From Mycobacterium sp. (GTDB lineage: Bacteria; Actinomycetota; Actinomycetes; Mycobacteriales; Mycobacteriaceae): DNA of 64,000 nt. Position 1 is the first letter of the stretch. Every line of letters starts with the position of its first letter. Both the position numbers and the translations under genes were made by a program. Under the pieces are notes generated by a model. It saw only the letters and a list, made by a program, of their open reading frames with translations. It made no database searches and was not told the DNA's origin. The stretch covers positions 62,001 to 126,000 of the forward strand of contig JACPVR010000018.1 in the NCBI GenBank assembly GCA_016197405.1, read 5' to 3'. Shown in pieces: positions 24,418-31,714 of this stretch.

Positions 24418-26274
24418 TCACGGCGACACGTCGTAGACGGTGACGGCGGCCCTGCCGGTGCCGATCTTCTGCGCGGCGAAATTGGCCTGCACCCAGTCGG
24501 TGATCTTCTTGGCGGCGTCGCTGCCGCCGGTGTCCGACCCGGCCCCCATACCGAAATGCATGGCGGAGCCGATGAAATAGTGGATCCGCCCGGCAGCGAC
24601 GTCGGCCTGGAACTCGGCCAGCGTCGGCGCGGGATCGGTGCCGTTGAAACCGCCGACGGCCATCACCGGTTCCCCGGTGGCCAGCTGATAGCCGGCGGCG
24701 TTGTTGGAACCGACGGCCGCGGCGACCCAGGTGTAGGCCGACGCATCTTCGCTGAGCAGTTGGGTCAGTGCGGCACTGGGCTCGCTGGCATCCAGGAAGC
24801 CCGGCATTCCCCCGAATCCGGCGCTGGGGCCCACCGACGGGATGGCGCCGCGATGCGGTGCGGCCGCGGTGGCCACGGTGTAGGCACCGGGTCCGGCGAG
24901 CATGGCGGCGATCGCGACGGCGGCGAACACTCGTGCGGGCCGCACCGACCAGCGTCCGACCACCAGGAACAGCAATGCCACCGTCAACCCGACGAACAGG
25001 ATCACCCAGCGGAGTGCGGGCAACCATTCGGAATTGCGCTGCAGGATAACGAAACTCAGCACAGTGGTGATGGCGGCACAGCCGGACAGCGTGGTGGCGG
25101 CGCGGATGTCGGTACGCCGGCGCCACAACAGCGTGGTGCCGATCCCGACGGTCGCGCCGACGGCCGGCGCCAGGGCCACCGTGTAATAGGGGTGCACGAT
25201 CCCGTTCATGTAGCTGAACGTCAGTGCGGTGACCACCAGCCAGCCGCCCCAGATCAGCAGTGCGGCCCGGGTGCGGTCGGTGCGCGGGGCCCGCCGGGTG
25301 AGGACCAGTCCGGCGACGGTCAGGATCAGGGCGGCCGGCAGCAACCAGCCGATGTGGCCGCCCATCTCGCTGCCGAGCAACCGGCCCCAGCCCACATCGT
25401 GGTTGAGGTTGCCCAGCCCGCCGGTCTCGTTACCGGTGAGCCGGCCCAGCCCGTTGTATCCCAAAGCCAGCTCGACGATCGAATTCTGTTGTGATCCACC
25501 GATATAGGGACGTGAGTCGGCGGGCCACACGGTGACCAACAGCAGATACCAGCCGGCGGAGCCCAGCAGGGCCGCGGTCCCGCCGCACAGCCGCAACAGC
25601 CGGTTGCGAAGCGGCAGATCGGCCAGGACCAGGAACACCAGCGCGAAAACGGGCGCCACCAGGAACGCCTGCAGCATCTTGGCCAGGAATCCGGCCCCCA
25701 GCGCCGCACCGACACCGGCCAGCCACCAACGGCTGGACTCCTTTTCCAGGGCCCGGGTCAGGCAGTATGCCGACGCCGTCAGGCACAACACCAGCAACGC
25801 GTCGGGGTTGTTGAAGCGGAATATCAGCGCCGCGGCCGGGGTCAACGCCAGCACCGCCCCGGCGAGCAACGCGGCGGGTGCGCCGGCGACCCGGCGGACC
25901 GCCAGGTAGAGCACCGCGACGGCGGCCACTCCCATCAGCGCCTGCGGTACCAGCATGCTCCACGCGTTGAACCCGAAGATGCGGGCGGAAAGGCCCATCA
26001 CCCACAGTGCGGCGGGCGTCTTGTCGACCGTTATCGCGTTGGCGGCGTCGCTGGACCCGAACAGCAGGGCCTGCCAGTTCTGCGAGCCGGCCTGCACCGC
26101 GGCGGCGTAGAAACTGTTGGCCCAGCCGCTGGCGCCCAGGTTGACCAGGTAGAGCACCGCGGTGCCGACCAGTAGGGCTGCCAGCGGGATCGCCTCGCGC
26201 AGACGATGACGGGCCGGTGCTGCGGGGACCTCGGTCGCGGACTCGGACGCGGGGCGGCTCGCAGTGATGGTCAC
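24418..26274 (-). CDS. GT-C glycosyltransferase, YkcB/PMT-like (second paralog)
   Basis: A paralog of the gene at 21096-23066, about 618 residues, with the same blocks: GWANSFYAAAVQAG, ITVDKTPAALWVMGLSA, FRFNNPDALLVL and an extracytoplasmic C-terminal domain ending AAVTVYDVSP. The Gly-rich insertions of the other copy are missing. I chose the GTG at 26274 (MTITASRP) because it lies 45 bp after the regulatory repeat, like the other genes of the set; a GTG at 26292 is in frame. It lies directly downstream of tcrY. Two copies beside one GT2 suggest one sugar donor serving two acceptors. Confidence 0.87.
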   Translation of the reverse strand: MTITASRPASESATEVPAAPARHRLREAIPLAALLVGTAVLYLVNLGASGWANSFYAAAVQAGSQNWQALLFGSSDAANAITVDKTPAALWVMGLSARIFGFNAWSMLVPQALMGVAAVAVLYLAVRRVAGAPAALLAGAVLALTPAAALIFRFNNPDALLVLCLTASAYCLTRALEKESSRWWLAGVGAALGAGFLAKMLQAFLVAPVFALVFLVLADLPLRNRLLRLCGGTAALLGSAGWYLLLVTVWPADSRPYIGGSQQNSIVELALGYNGLGRLTGNETGGLGNLNHDVGWGRLLGSEMGGHIGWLLPAALILTVAGLVLTRRAPRTDRTRAALLIWGGWLVVTALTFSYMNGIVHPYYTVALAPAVGATVGIGTTLLWRRRTDIRAATTLSGCAAITTVLSFVILQRNSEWLPALRWVILFVGLTVALLFLVVGRWSVRPARVFAAVAIAAMLAGPGAYTVATAAAPHRGAIPSVGPSAGFGGMPGFLDASEPSAALTQLLSEDASAYTWVAAAVGSNNAAGYQLATGEPVMAVGGFNGTDPAPTLAEFQADVAAGRIHYFIGSAMHFGMGAGSDTGGSDAAKKITDWVQANFAAQKIGTGRAAVTVYDVSP

Positions 26275-26319
26275 AGTACCCAGGGTCCCCACAAACTGTG
26301 GCGCCAGTATGGGTGCCAG

Positions 26320-26336
26320 CTATGTGTTGGCTGTGA
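26320..26336 (-). promoter_or_regulatory. TcrX-box-like repeat upstream of the second GT-C gene
   Basis: On the minus strand TCACAG (26336-26331), 5 bp, ACATAG (26325-26320). The box overlaps the last codons of tcrY and ends 45 bp before the GTG at 26274. It differs from the box upstream of tcrX at two positions over 17 bp. Confidence 0.6.
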
Positions 26337-27846
26337 AAGGTAGCCGGACTACGAATTCCGTGGCCCCGGGCACACTGTGCACCTCGATGGTGCCGCCATG
26401 GGCTTTGACGACGGCGGCCACGATGGCCAGGCCGAGACCGGTGCTACCGGCGTTGCGGGACCGCGACGAGTCGCCGCGGGCGAATCGTTCGAAGATCTCC
26501 GATTGCAGGTCCGCGGGGATTCCGGGGCCGTCGTCGGCCACCCGCAACTGGGCGGCTGTCCCGTCGGTGGACAAAGACAGCGTCACCACGGTGCCCGGCG
26601 GGGTGTGCACCCGGGCGTTGGCCAGCAGATTGGTCAGCACCTGGTGCAGGCGGGCCGCGTCTCCGGTGACGAGCACCGGTTCGTCGGGCAGATCGAGATT
26701 CCAGGTGTGATCGCGACCGGCGACATGGGCGTCGGAGATGGCATCGACCGCCAGTTGCGAAAGATCGACCTGGGCGCGTTCGAGCGGGCGCCCCGAGTCC
26801 AGCCGGGCCAGCAGCAGCAGATCCTCGACGAGGTGCGTCATCCGGGCGGCTTCCGAGGACACCCGGCCCATGGCGTGGACCACCTCGTCGGGCATGTCGT
26901 CGCGGTGGCGCTGGGCCAGTTCGGTGTACCCGCGGATGGCGGTCAGCGGGGTACGCAGCTCATGGCTGGCGTCCGCGACGAACTTGCGAACCCGCATCTC
27001 GCTTGCCTGCCGGGTCGACAACGCCGTCGCGATGTGGTCGAGCATCCGGTTCAACGCCGAACCCATCTGTCCCACTTCGGTATTGGTGCCGGTGTCGGCC
27101 ACGGCCACCCGCACCGGCAGCGTCACCTCACCGCGGTCCAGTGGCAGGTTGGCGACCTCACGCGCGGTGGCGGCGACGCGGTTCAGCGGGGCCAGTGCAC
27201 GCCTGGTCACGACCACTCCCAATGTGGACGACGCCACCAGCACGACACCGGTGACCACCGCCATGATGAGCAGGACGCGCAGCATGGTGTCGTTGACCTC
27301 GGCCAGCGGCAACCCCACGACGATGACATCACTGTCGCGGTCGTCGGTCGCCAGCACGCGGTAACTGCCCAGGCCGTCGAGATCGAGCGTGACCGGCGAC
27401 TGCGCAGGGTTGATCGTCGCGAGCTGCGATTGCGCGGCCGGTGTCAGCCCCCCGCGATCCCCGGAACCGACGAGCACACCGGACTGGACGCGTCCGGTGC
27501 TCTGGCGCAGCATCGCGACCAGACCGATCGGTTGTCCGGGACCGTCGAGGAAGTCCGGGCCGGGCCCGGGCCTGCGGTACGGGCGCCCGGAGCCGTCGGG
27601 CCCCACCGGCGGTGGCCCGAAAGTCGCCATCAGCGCCGATCGGTGCAGGGCGTCACGCACGTTCTGGTCCAGCTGATTCACCAGGTACTGGCGCAGCGCC
27701 AGCTCGGTGGCAGTCCCGATGACCACACAGGCCAGCGCGAGCAGCAGTACCTGACCGACAAGCAGCTTGGACCGCAGCGACCAGGTGCGCGGAGACCAGA
27801 AATGGCTGGTCGGCCCGAGCGGCCTAGCCGGCGGGCTTGAGGACAT
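26320..27846 (-). CDS. tcrY: Sensor histidine kinase, TcrY-type
   Basis: A 508-residue membrane sensor. TM1 is at about 27-48, an extracytoplasmic sensing region of about 140 residues (with a Pro/Gly-rich stretch at 78-104) follows, TM2 is at about 188-210, then a HAMP linker. The phospho-acceptor H295 is in DASHELRTPLTAIRGYTE, and the HATPase domain has N and G boxes (NLLANARVHT, DDGPGIP, GSTGLGLAIV). The ATG overlaps the response-regulator gene by 23 bp. Named by family and by its position after the FadE36/alkylsulfatase segment, as in M. tuberculosis. The signal is unknown. Confidence 0.9.
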   Translation of the reverse strand: MSSSPPARPLGPTSHFWSPRTWSLRSKLLVGQVLLLALACVVIGTATELALRQYLVNQLDQNVRDALHRSALMATFGPPPVGPDGSGRPYRRPGPGPDFLDGPGQPIGLVAMLRQSTGRVQSGVLVGSGDRGGLTPAAQSQLATINPAQSPVTLDLDGLGSYRVLATDDRDSDVIVVGLPLAEVNDTMLRVLLIMAVVTGVVLVASSTLGVVVTRRALAPLNRVAATAREVANLPLDRGEVTLPVRVAVADTGTNTEVGQMGSALNRMLDHIATALSTRQASEMRVRKFVADASHELRTPLTAIRGYTELAQRHRDDMPDEVVHAMGRVSSEAARMTHLVEDLLLLARLDSGRPLERAQVDLSQLAVDAISDAHVAGRDHTWNLDLPDEPVLVTGDAARLHQVLTNLLANARVHTPPGTVVTLSLSTDGTAAQLRVADDGPGIPADLQSEIFERFARGDSSRSRNAGSTGLGLAIVAAVVKAHGGTIEVHSVPGATEFVVRLPFTANT

Positions 27847-28558
27847 ACCCGGCGCCCCGCAGGGTGTGGATCATCGGCTCGCGACCGTTGTCGATCTTCT
27901 TGCGCAGGTAGGAGATGTAGAGCTCGACGATGTTGGAGCGGCCGCCGAAGTCGTAGCTCCACACCCGGTCCAGGATCTGCGCCTTGGACAGCACGCGCTT
28001 GGAGTTGCGCATCATGAAGCGCAGCAGTTCGAACTCGGTCGAGGTCAGCGTGATGGGCTCGCCGCCGCGGGTGACCTCATGGCTGTCCTCGTCGAGAACG
28101 AGGTCGCCGACGACGATCTGCGCGCCGCTGTCCTCGGTCGCGACGCCGGTGCGGCGCAGCAGGGCCCGCAGCCGCAGCACGACCTCCTCGATGGAGAACG
28201 GTTTGGTGACGTAGTCGTCGCCACCCGCGGTGAGGCCCGCGATGCGGTCTTCGAGGGCGTCCTTGGCCGTGAGCAACAGCACCGGCAGTCGGGGATTCTG
28301 CTCCCGCAGCCGGCGCAGCACGTCCAGGCCGCTCATATCGGGCAGCATCACGTCCAGGACGACGGCGTCCGGGCGCGCATTGCGGGCCGCGGCGATCGCC
28401 GAAGCGCCGTCACCGGCGGTGGCGATCTCCCAGCCCTCGTAGCGCAGGGCCATCGACACCATCTCGGCGAGGACGGATTCGTCATCGACAACCAGCACGC
28501 TGATGGGGTTGCCGTCAGCGCGGCGCATCACGACTCGTTCAGCAGCTGAGGACGTCAT
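27824..28558 (-). CDS. tcrX: OmpR/PhoB-family response regulator, TcrX-type
   Basis: 244 residues. The receiver domain (about 18-130) has acidic DDES, phospho-acceptor D69 in VVLDVMLPDMSG, a conserved T/K in LLLTAKD and YVTKPF. The winged-helix DNA-binding domain (about 145-240) shows LTSTEFELLRFMMRN and SNIVELYISYLRKKID. I chose the ATG at 28558 because it leaves a normal-length N-terminus. OmpR-type regulators bind two or three direct hexamer repeats spaced 11 bp; exactly such repeats occur 34 bp upstream of this gene and at three more places nearby, so autoregulation is likely. Confidence 0.93.
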   Translation of the reverse strand: MTSSAAERVVMRRADGNPISVLVVDDESVLAEMVSMALRYEGWEIATAGDGASAIAAARNARPDAVVLDVMLPDMSGLDVLRRLREQNPRLPVLLLTAKDALEDRIAGLTAGGDDYVTKPFSIEEVVLRLRALLRRTGVATEDSGAQIVVGDLVLDEDSHEVTRGGEPITLTSTEFELLRFMMRNSKRVLSKAQILDRVWSYDFGGRSNIVELYISYLRKKIDNGREPMIHTLRGAGYVLKPAG

Positions 28559-28591
28559 GTACTCCAGTATTCGCACGGTGATGGGCCAACC

Positions 28592-28619
28592 CTGTGCCGA
28601 TCCTATGTGTGGACTGTGA
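28592..28619 (-). promoter_or_regulatory. TcrX-box-like triple repeat upstream of tcrX
   Basis: On the minus strand TCACAG (28619-28614), ACATAG (28608-28603) and GCACAG (28597-28592) follow one another with exactly 11-bp periods. The element ends 34 bp before the tcrX ATG. TAGGAT within it fits the mycobacterial -10 pattern TAnnnT, so binding could overlap the promoter. Confidence 0.65.
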
Positions 28620-28651
28620 GGATTTGCGCCATTGCGCGGGTCTGGCCACGT

Positions 28652-28679
28652 TCATAGACCGCGCACAGCTGGCACATAG
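28652..28679 (+). promoter_or_regulatory. TcrX-box-like triple repeat upstream of the divergent membrane protein gene
   Basis: On the plus strand TCATAG (28652-28657), GCACAG (28663-28668) and ACATAG (28674-28679) repeat with 11-bp periods, ending 22 bp before the ATG at 28702. TAGGTT at the end matches TAnnnT. Together with the element at 28592-28619 it makes the tcrX divergent promoter region roughly symmetric. Confidence 0.65.
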
Positions 28680-28701
28680 GTTCGGCCAGCACGGTGGAGC
28701 C

Positions 28702-29205
28702 ATGGACAGCGACACCGTCTCACCCACCGAGCCTGCCTGGGGAACCCCACCGACCGAACCTGCGCACTGGTCGCGGAACAAGACGCTGGCAGCGGTCGGC
28801 ATCGCGGCGGTGCTGGCCGGTGTCGGGACCGCGGTGATCTACGCCGCTGACGGTGGTGGTGAGCGGGGTGGCGGCGGCCCGGGCTGGGGCCCTCCCGGCG
28901 GCCCCGGGGCAGGTCCCGATGGTTTCGGCGCGTCCGGCGATATGAGCAGTGCCCTGCACGGCCAGTTCGTGGTGTCCGACGGTCATGGTGGATACCGCAC
29001 CGAGCTCACCCAGATCGGCACCGTCACCGACATCTCCGGGACGGCGGTGACCGCGCGCAGTGACGACGGTTTCACCCAGACCTATGTCATCGACACCGAG
29101 ACCCGCAAGAGCCCGCAGCCGATCAAGGCCGGCGACAAGGCCACGATCCGGGCCGTGACACAGGACGGCGTCAACACCGCGAAGACGCTCTCGCCGGACA
29201 ACTGA
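28702..29205 (+). CDS. Membrane-anchored protein with extracytoplasmic domain (DUF5666-like)
   Basis: 167 residues: a short cytoplasmic head, one membrane helix (about 28-48), a Gly/Pro-rich spacer (GGGERGGGGPGWGPPGG, about 52-75), then a small beta-rich domain (VTDISGTAVTARSDDGFTQTYVIDTETRK...KAGDKATIRAVTQDG) resembling DUF5666. The ATG at 28702 follows GGTGGAG. It is divergent from tcrX with a regulatory repeat of its own, so I infer it belongs to the TcrX regulon and acts outside the membrane, perhaps as acceptor or accessory of the glycosylation genes. The function is unknown. Confidence 0.82.
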   Translation: MDSDTVSPTEPAWGTPPTEPAHWSRNKTLAAVGIAAVLAGVGTAVIYAADGGGERGGGGPGWGPPGGPGAGPDGFGASGDMSSALHGQFVVSDGHGGYRTELTQIGTVTDISGTAVTARSDDGFTQTYVIDTETRKSPQPIKAGDKATIRAVTQDGVNTAKTLSPDN

Positions 29206-29230
29206 CCGATCACCGTGCCACGATGGCGCC

Positions 29231-29977
29231 ATGACAGTGGTCTTCGTGCACGGTGTTCCGGAGTCGGCGGCGATCTGGGGCCCGTTGGTGGCCGAATTGG
29301 GCCGTGACGACGTGGTTCTGCTCTCACCGCCCGGTTTCGGTGCCGAGCTGCCCGCGGACTTTCCCGCGACTCATGCCGCCTACCGGGAATGGCTGGCCGG
29401 TGAACTCGCCCAGTTCAGCGAACCGGTCGACCTCGTCGGCCACGACTGGGGCGGCGGGCATGCGCTCAATGTCGCCGCCAATCATCCTGAGCTGCTGCGC
29501 AGCTGGGTCAGCGACGTCCTCGGTGTCTTCGACGCCGAGTACGTCTGGCACGACATGGCTCAGGTCTGGCAGACACCGGACGCCGGTGAGGAAGCCATCG
29601 CGGCGATGATGGGCGCGCCGCTCGAGGAGCGCACCGCATTGAGCGTGGCGCTGGGCATGACCACCGAGGTGGCAGCGGCGGTGGCCGCCGCGCAGGGTCC
29701 CGATATGGGACGGGCGATCCTGGCGTTGTACCGCTCCGCGGCGCAGCCGCACCTGTCCGAGCTCAGCGCCGAACTCGGCAATGTGACTGCGCGGCCCGGT
29801 CTGAGCGTGCTTGCCACCGAGGACCACTACGTCGGGACCGACGAGATGCGCCTGCGTGCCGCGCAGCGGGCCGGTGCCCGCACCGAGGTTCTCGACGGTC
29901 TGGGTCACTGGTGGATGCTGGAGGACCCGCTGCGTGGTGCCGAGATGCTGACCCGATTCTGGGGCGCACTGGGATAG
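29231..29977 (+). CDS. Alpha/beta hydrolase, epoxide hydrolase/dehalogenase-like
   Basis: 248 residues, no signal peptide. The nucleophile elbow is GHDWGGG with Asp as nucleophile, as in epoxide hydrolases and haloalkane dehalogenases; the opening FVHGVPESAAIW supplies the oxyanion HG motif and GHWWML the catalytic His. The cap region is shorter than in typical epoxide hydrolases. It lies 25 bp after the membrane protein gene and 9 bp before a decayed acetyltransferase. The substrate is unknown. Confidence 0.85.
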   Translation: MTVVFVHGVPESAAIWGPLVAELGRDDVVLLSPPGFGAELPADFPATHAAYREWLAGELAQFSEPVDLVGHDWGGGHALNVAANHPELLRSWVSDVLGVFDAEYVWHDMAQVWQTPDAGEEAIAAMMGAPLEERTALSVALGMTTEVAAAVAAAQGPDMGRAILALYRSAAQPHLSELSAELGNVTARPGLSVLATEDHYVGTDEMRLRAAQRAGARTEVLDGLGHWWMLEDPLRGAEMLTRFWGALG

Positions 29978-29986
29978 CCGCCGGCC

Positions 29987-30429
29987 GTGGTGCAGATTCG
30001 TGCCGCGACCGCCGAGGACGCGTTGGGTGTGGCCGAGGCGCATGTGCGGTCATGGCAGGTCGGTTATCGCGGATTGTTGCCGCAGGAGTATCTCGACGGT
30101 CTCGATCCGGCCGACCGCGCCGGCCGGATCGACTTCGGCGAGATGCCGCCGAACGGTCCGTTCACCATGGTCGCGATCGACGGTGCGGCCATCTGTGGGC
30201 ATGTCACCACCGGCCTGTCCCGCGACGCCGAGCTGCCGAATACCGGTGAGGTGTGGGCGCTCTACGTCGATCCGGCTCGCTGGGGTGGCGGTATCGGCCG
30301 GGTGCTGATGGCCGCGGCGTGCGCCCGGTTGCGCAAGCCGCCGGTTGGACCGTCGACGGCGCGACCCGAACCGACACCGTCGGCGCGACGGTCATCGAGG
30401 AAGTCCGGTACCGAATCGAGTTGTGCTGA
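29987..30429 (+). pseudogene. GNAT N-acetyltransferase with internal deletion and frameshift
   Basis: The first 115 codons read as a GNAT protein (MVQIRAATAEDALGVAEAHV, YRGLLPQEYLDGL, the acetyl-CoA core VWALYVDPARWGGGIGRVLMAAACARLR). At about 30333 the frame breaks. The next frame then gives QAAGWTVDGATRTDTVG... and EEVRYRIELC to a TGA at 30427-30429, which is a normal GNAT C-terminus. About 25 residues (the LWVL-x-N-x-RA-x-RFYE block) are missing between the two, so this is a deletion of a length not divisible by 3. Without the last strand and helix of the acetyl-CoA site the product should be inactive. Confidence 0.8.
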
Positions 30430-30452
30430 ACCGATTTCGGATGACGAACGCG

Positions 30453-30484
30453 AACACCCCCGCAGCGGTTGCTGCGGGGGTGTT
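30453..30484. terminator. Bidirectional terminator hairpin
   Basis: A perfect 14-bp stem with a GGTT loop: AACACCCCCGCAGC (30453-30466) against GCTGCGGGGGTGTT (30471-30484). It lies between the GNAT remnant and the convergent ferritin-like gene and can serve both strands. There is no long T-tract, as is common for mycobacterial terminators. Confidence 0.75.
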
Positions 30485-30502
30485 GTTGGCGGACAACGGA
30501 TG

Positions 30503-31468
30503 TCAGCTGATGCCGACGACTTCCTGTGCGATCGCGGCGACGCGGGTCTGGGCGGCAGAGACCACACGCTGACGATTCTTGTGCGCCTCCTCGTAGGCGA
30601 GGATGGTGCGGACGTCGTTGGGAACGGTCAGCTCCTTGACCGCGGCGGCGGCTTCGTTGACGTTGAGCTCGTCGAAACCGGCGACGGGCAGTTCTTCGGG
30701 ATCCAGAACGCCGGTGGCGCCCCGAACCGAATGCAGCGCGTCGGCGGCCTGATCGGCGCCTTCCTGCCGGGCGGCCTTCTCGGCACCGGCCAGCGCACCG
30801 TCGCGGGATGCAGCCAGGGTCTTGACGGCGACTTCACCGGCGTGAGTGCCACGGGTGATCGCATCGTCGACCGCCGGCCGAACGCTGCGCAACGCCTCGA
30901 CCGCGCGGTCCAGACCGCGGGTGGACCAGGAGACCGGCAGGTTGAAGAGCTTGACCGCGGTGCCGGCCACGGCCTGCAGCGGGGTGCGGCGCAGAGCTGC
31001 CGGTCCGCCCAGCGCGTCCTCGGCGAGCACCGTCGTGAGCCACTGCACGGTGGCGGAGTGCGCGGTTATCAACCGGGTCGCCAGGCTCTCGATCTCCGGC
31101 AGTTCGGCGGCCACGGCCAGCGCCTTGATGTAGCGGGCACGGGCGAGCAACTGGTCTTCGAGCGCGAGATCACCCAGGAGCGCTTCGTCGAACGGTTCGG
31201 CCTGCTCGGTCAGCGCCTTCACGGCGGCAGCGGCGCGCCCGAGGATCGGACCCAGCACGTCCGGGAATCCACCCAGGTCGCGGATCGCCTGCTCGATCGC
31301 CACCGCGCGTACCCGGCCGTTTTCGGCGTTCTGGGTCAGCTCGCGGCGAACCGCGTCGGTGCGGGCCTGCGCGACACGGGTCTCGGCGACCTGAATCTCG
31401 GTGTTTGTCAGCTCCAGCACGGTACGCAACTGCGTGAGCAGGGTGGAAGTGTCGAATGTAGAGGTCAT
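30503..31468 (-). CDS. Ferritin-like domain protein
   Basis: 321 residues, nearly all helical. Residues 1-165 form a ferritin-like four-helix bundle (NTEIQVAETRVAQARTDAVRRELTQNAENGRVRAVAIE, FDEALLGDLALEDQLLARARYIKAL, HSATVQWLTTVLAEDALGG). The C-terminal 150 residues are an amphipathic Ala/Arg-rich region ending YEEAHKNRQRVVSAAQTRVAAIAQEVVG. It belongs to a mycobacterial family annotated as ferritin-like. The E/H pattern may bind metal, but iron storage is unproven. A long stem terminator follows. Confidence 0.75.
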   Translation of the reverse strand: MTSTFDTSTLLTQLRTVLELTNTEIQVAETRVAQARTDAVRRELTQNAENGRVRAVAIEQAIRDLGGFPDVLGPILGRAAAAVKALTEQAEPFDEALLGDLALEDQLLARARYIKALAVAAELPEIESLATRLITAHSATVQWLTTVLAEDALGGPAALRRTPLQAVAGTAVKLFNLPVSWSTRGLDRAVEALRSVRPAVDDAITRGTHAGEVAVKTLAASRDGALAGAEKAARQEGADQAADALHSVRGATGVLDPEELPVAGFDELNVNEAAAAVKELTVPNDVRTILAYEEAHKNRQRVVSAAQTRVAAIAQEVVGIS

Positions 31469-31698
31469 CGTGATTGGCTCCTCTGAGCGTTGAGGTCATG
31501 GGCTGGCGTGTGAGAACGCCACTCTGTGTGGCTACCCGGACCGCCGGCGGATATGCGTTTGACGCACTCTTGTGAGTTATCCGGCGCAGGTGCATATCCC
31601 CGGGCAGAACGGGTAGGGGTACAGCGCCATCCCCAGTTGCGTTTTCATCCACAACCAGCGCTTTCGGGGCTCGTTTGCGTCGGTGACGACGGGCATTA

Positions 31699-31714
31699 TC
31701 GTACGTATGTTCGA
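31699..31714. promoter_or_regulatory. Near-consensus LexA (SOS) box overlapping the DUF222 start
   Basis: TCGTACGTATGTTCGA matches the mycobacterial SOS box TCGAAC-N4-GTTCGA at 11 of 12 fixed positions. The start ATG of the DUF222/HNH gene (31707-31709) lies inside it, so LexA bound here would block transcription at or near the start. I recall members of this protein family (13E12 repeat proteins) in the M. tuberculosis LexA regulon. Confidence 0.65.

Noticed and set aside
30430..31486. Continuation of the acetyltransferase frame for another 350 codons
   Set aside because: After the deletion junction the frame runs open across the terminator and antisense through the ferritin-like gene; it has no GNAT content.
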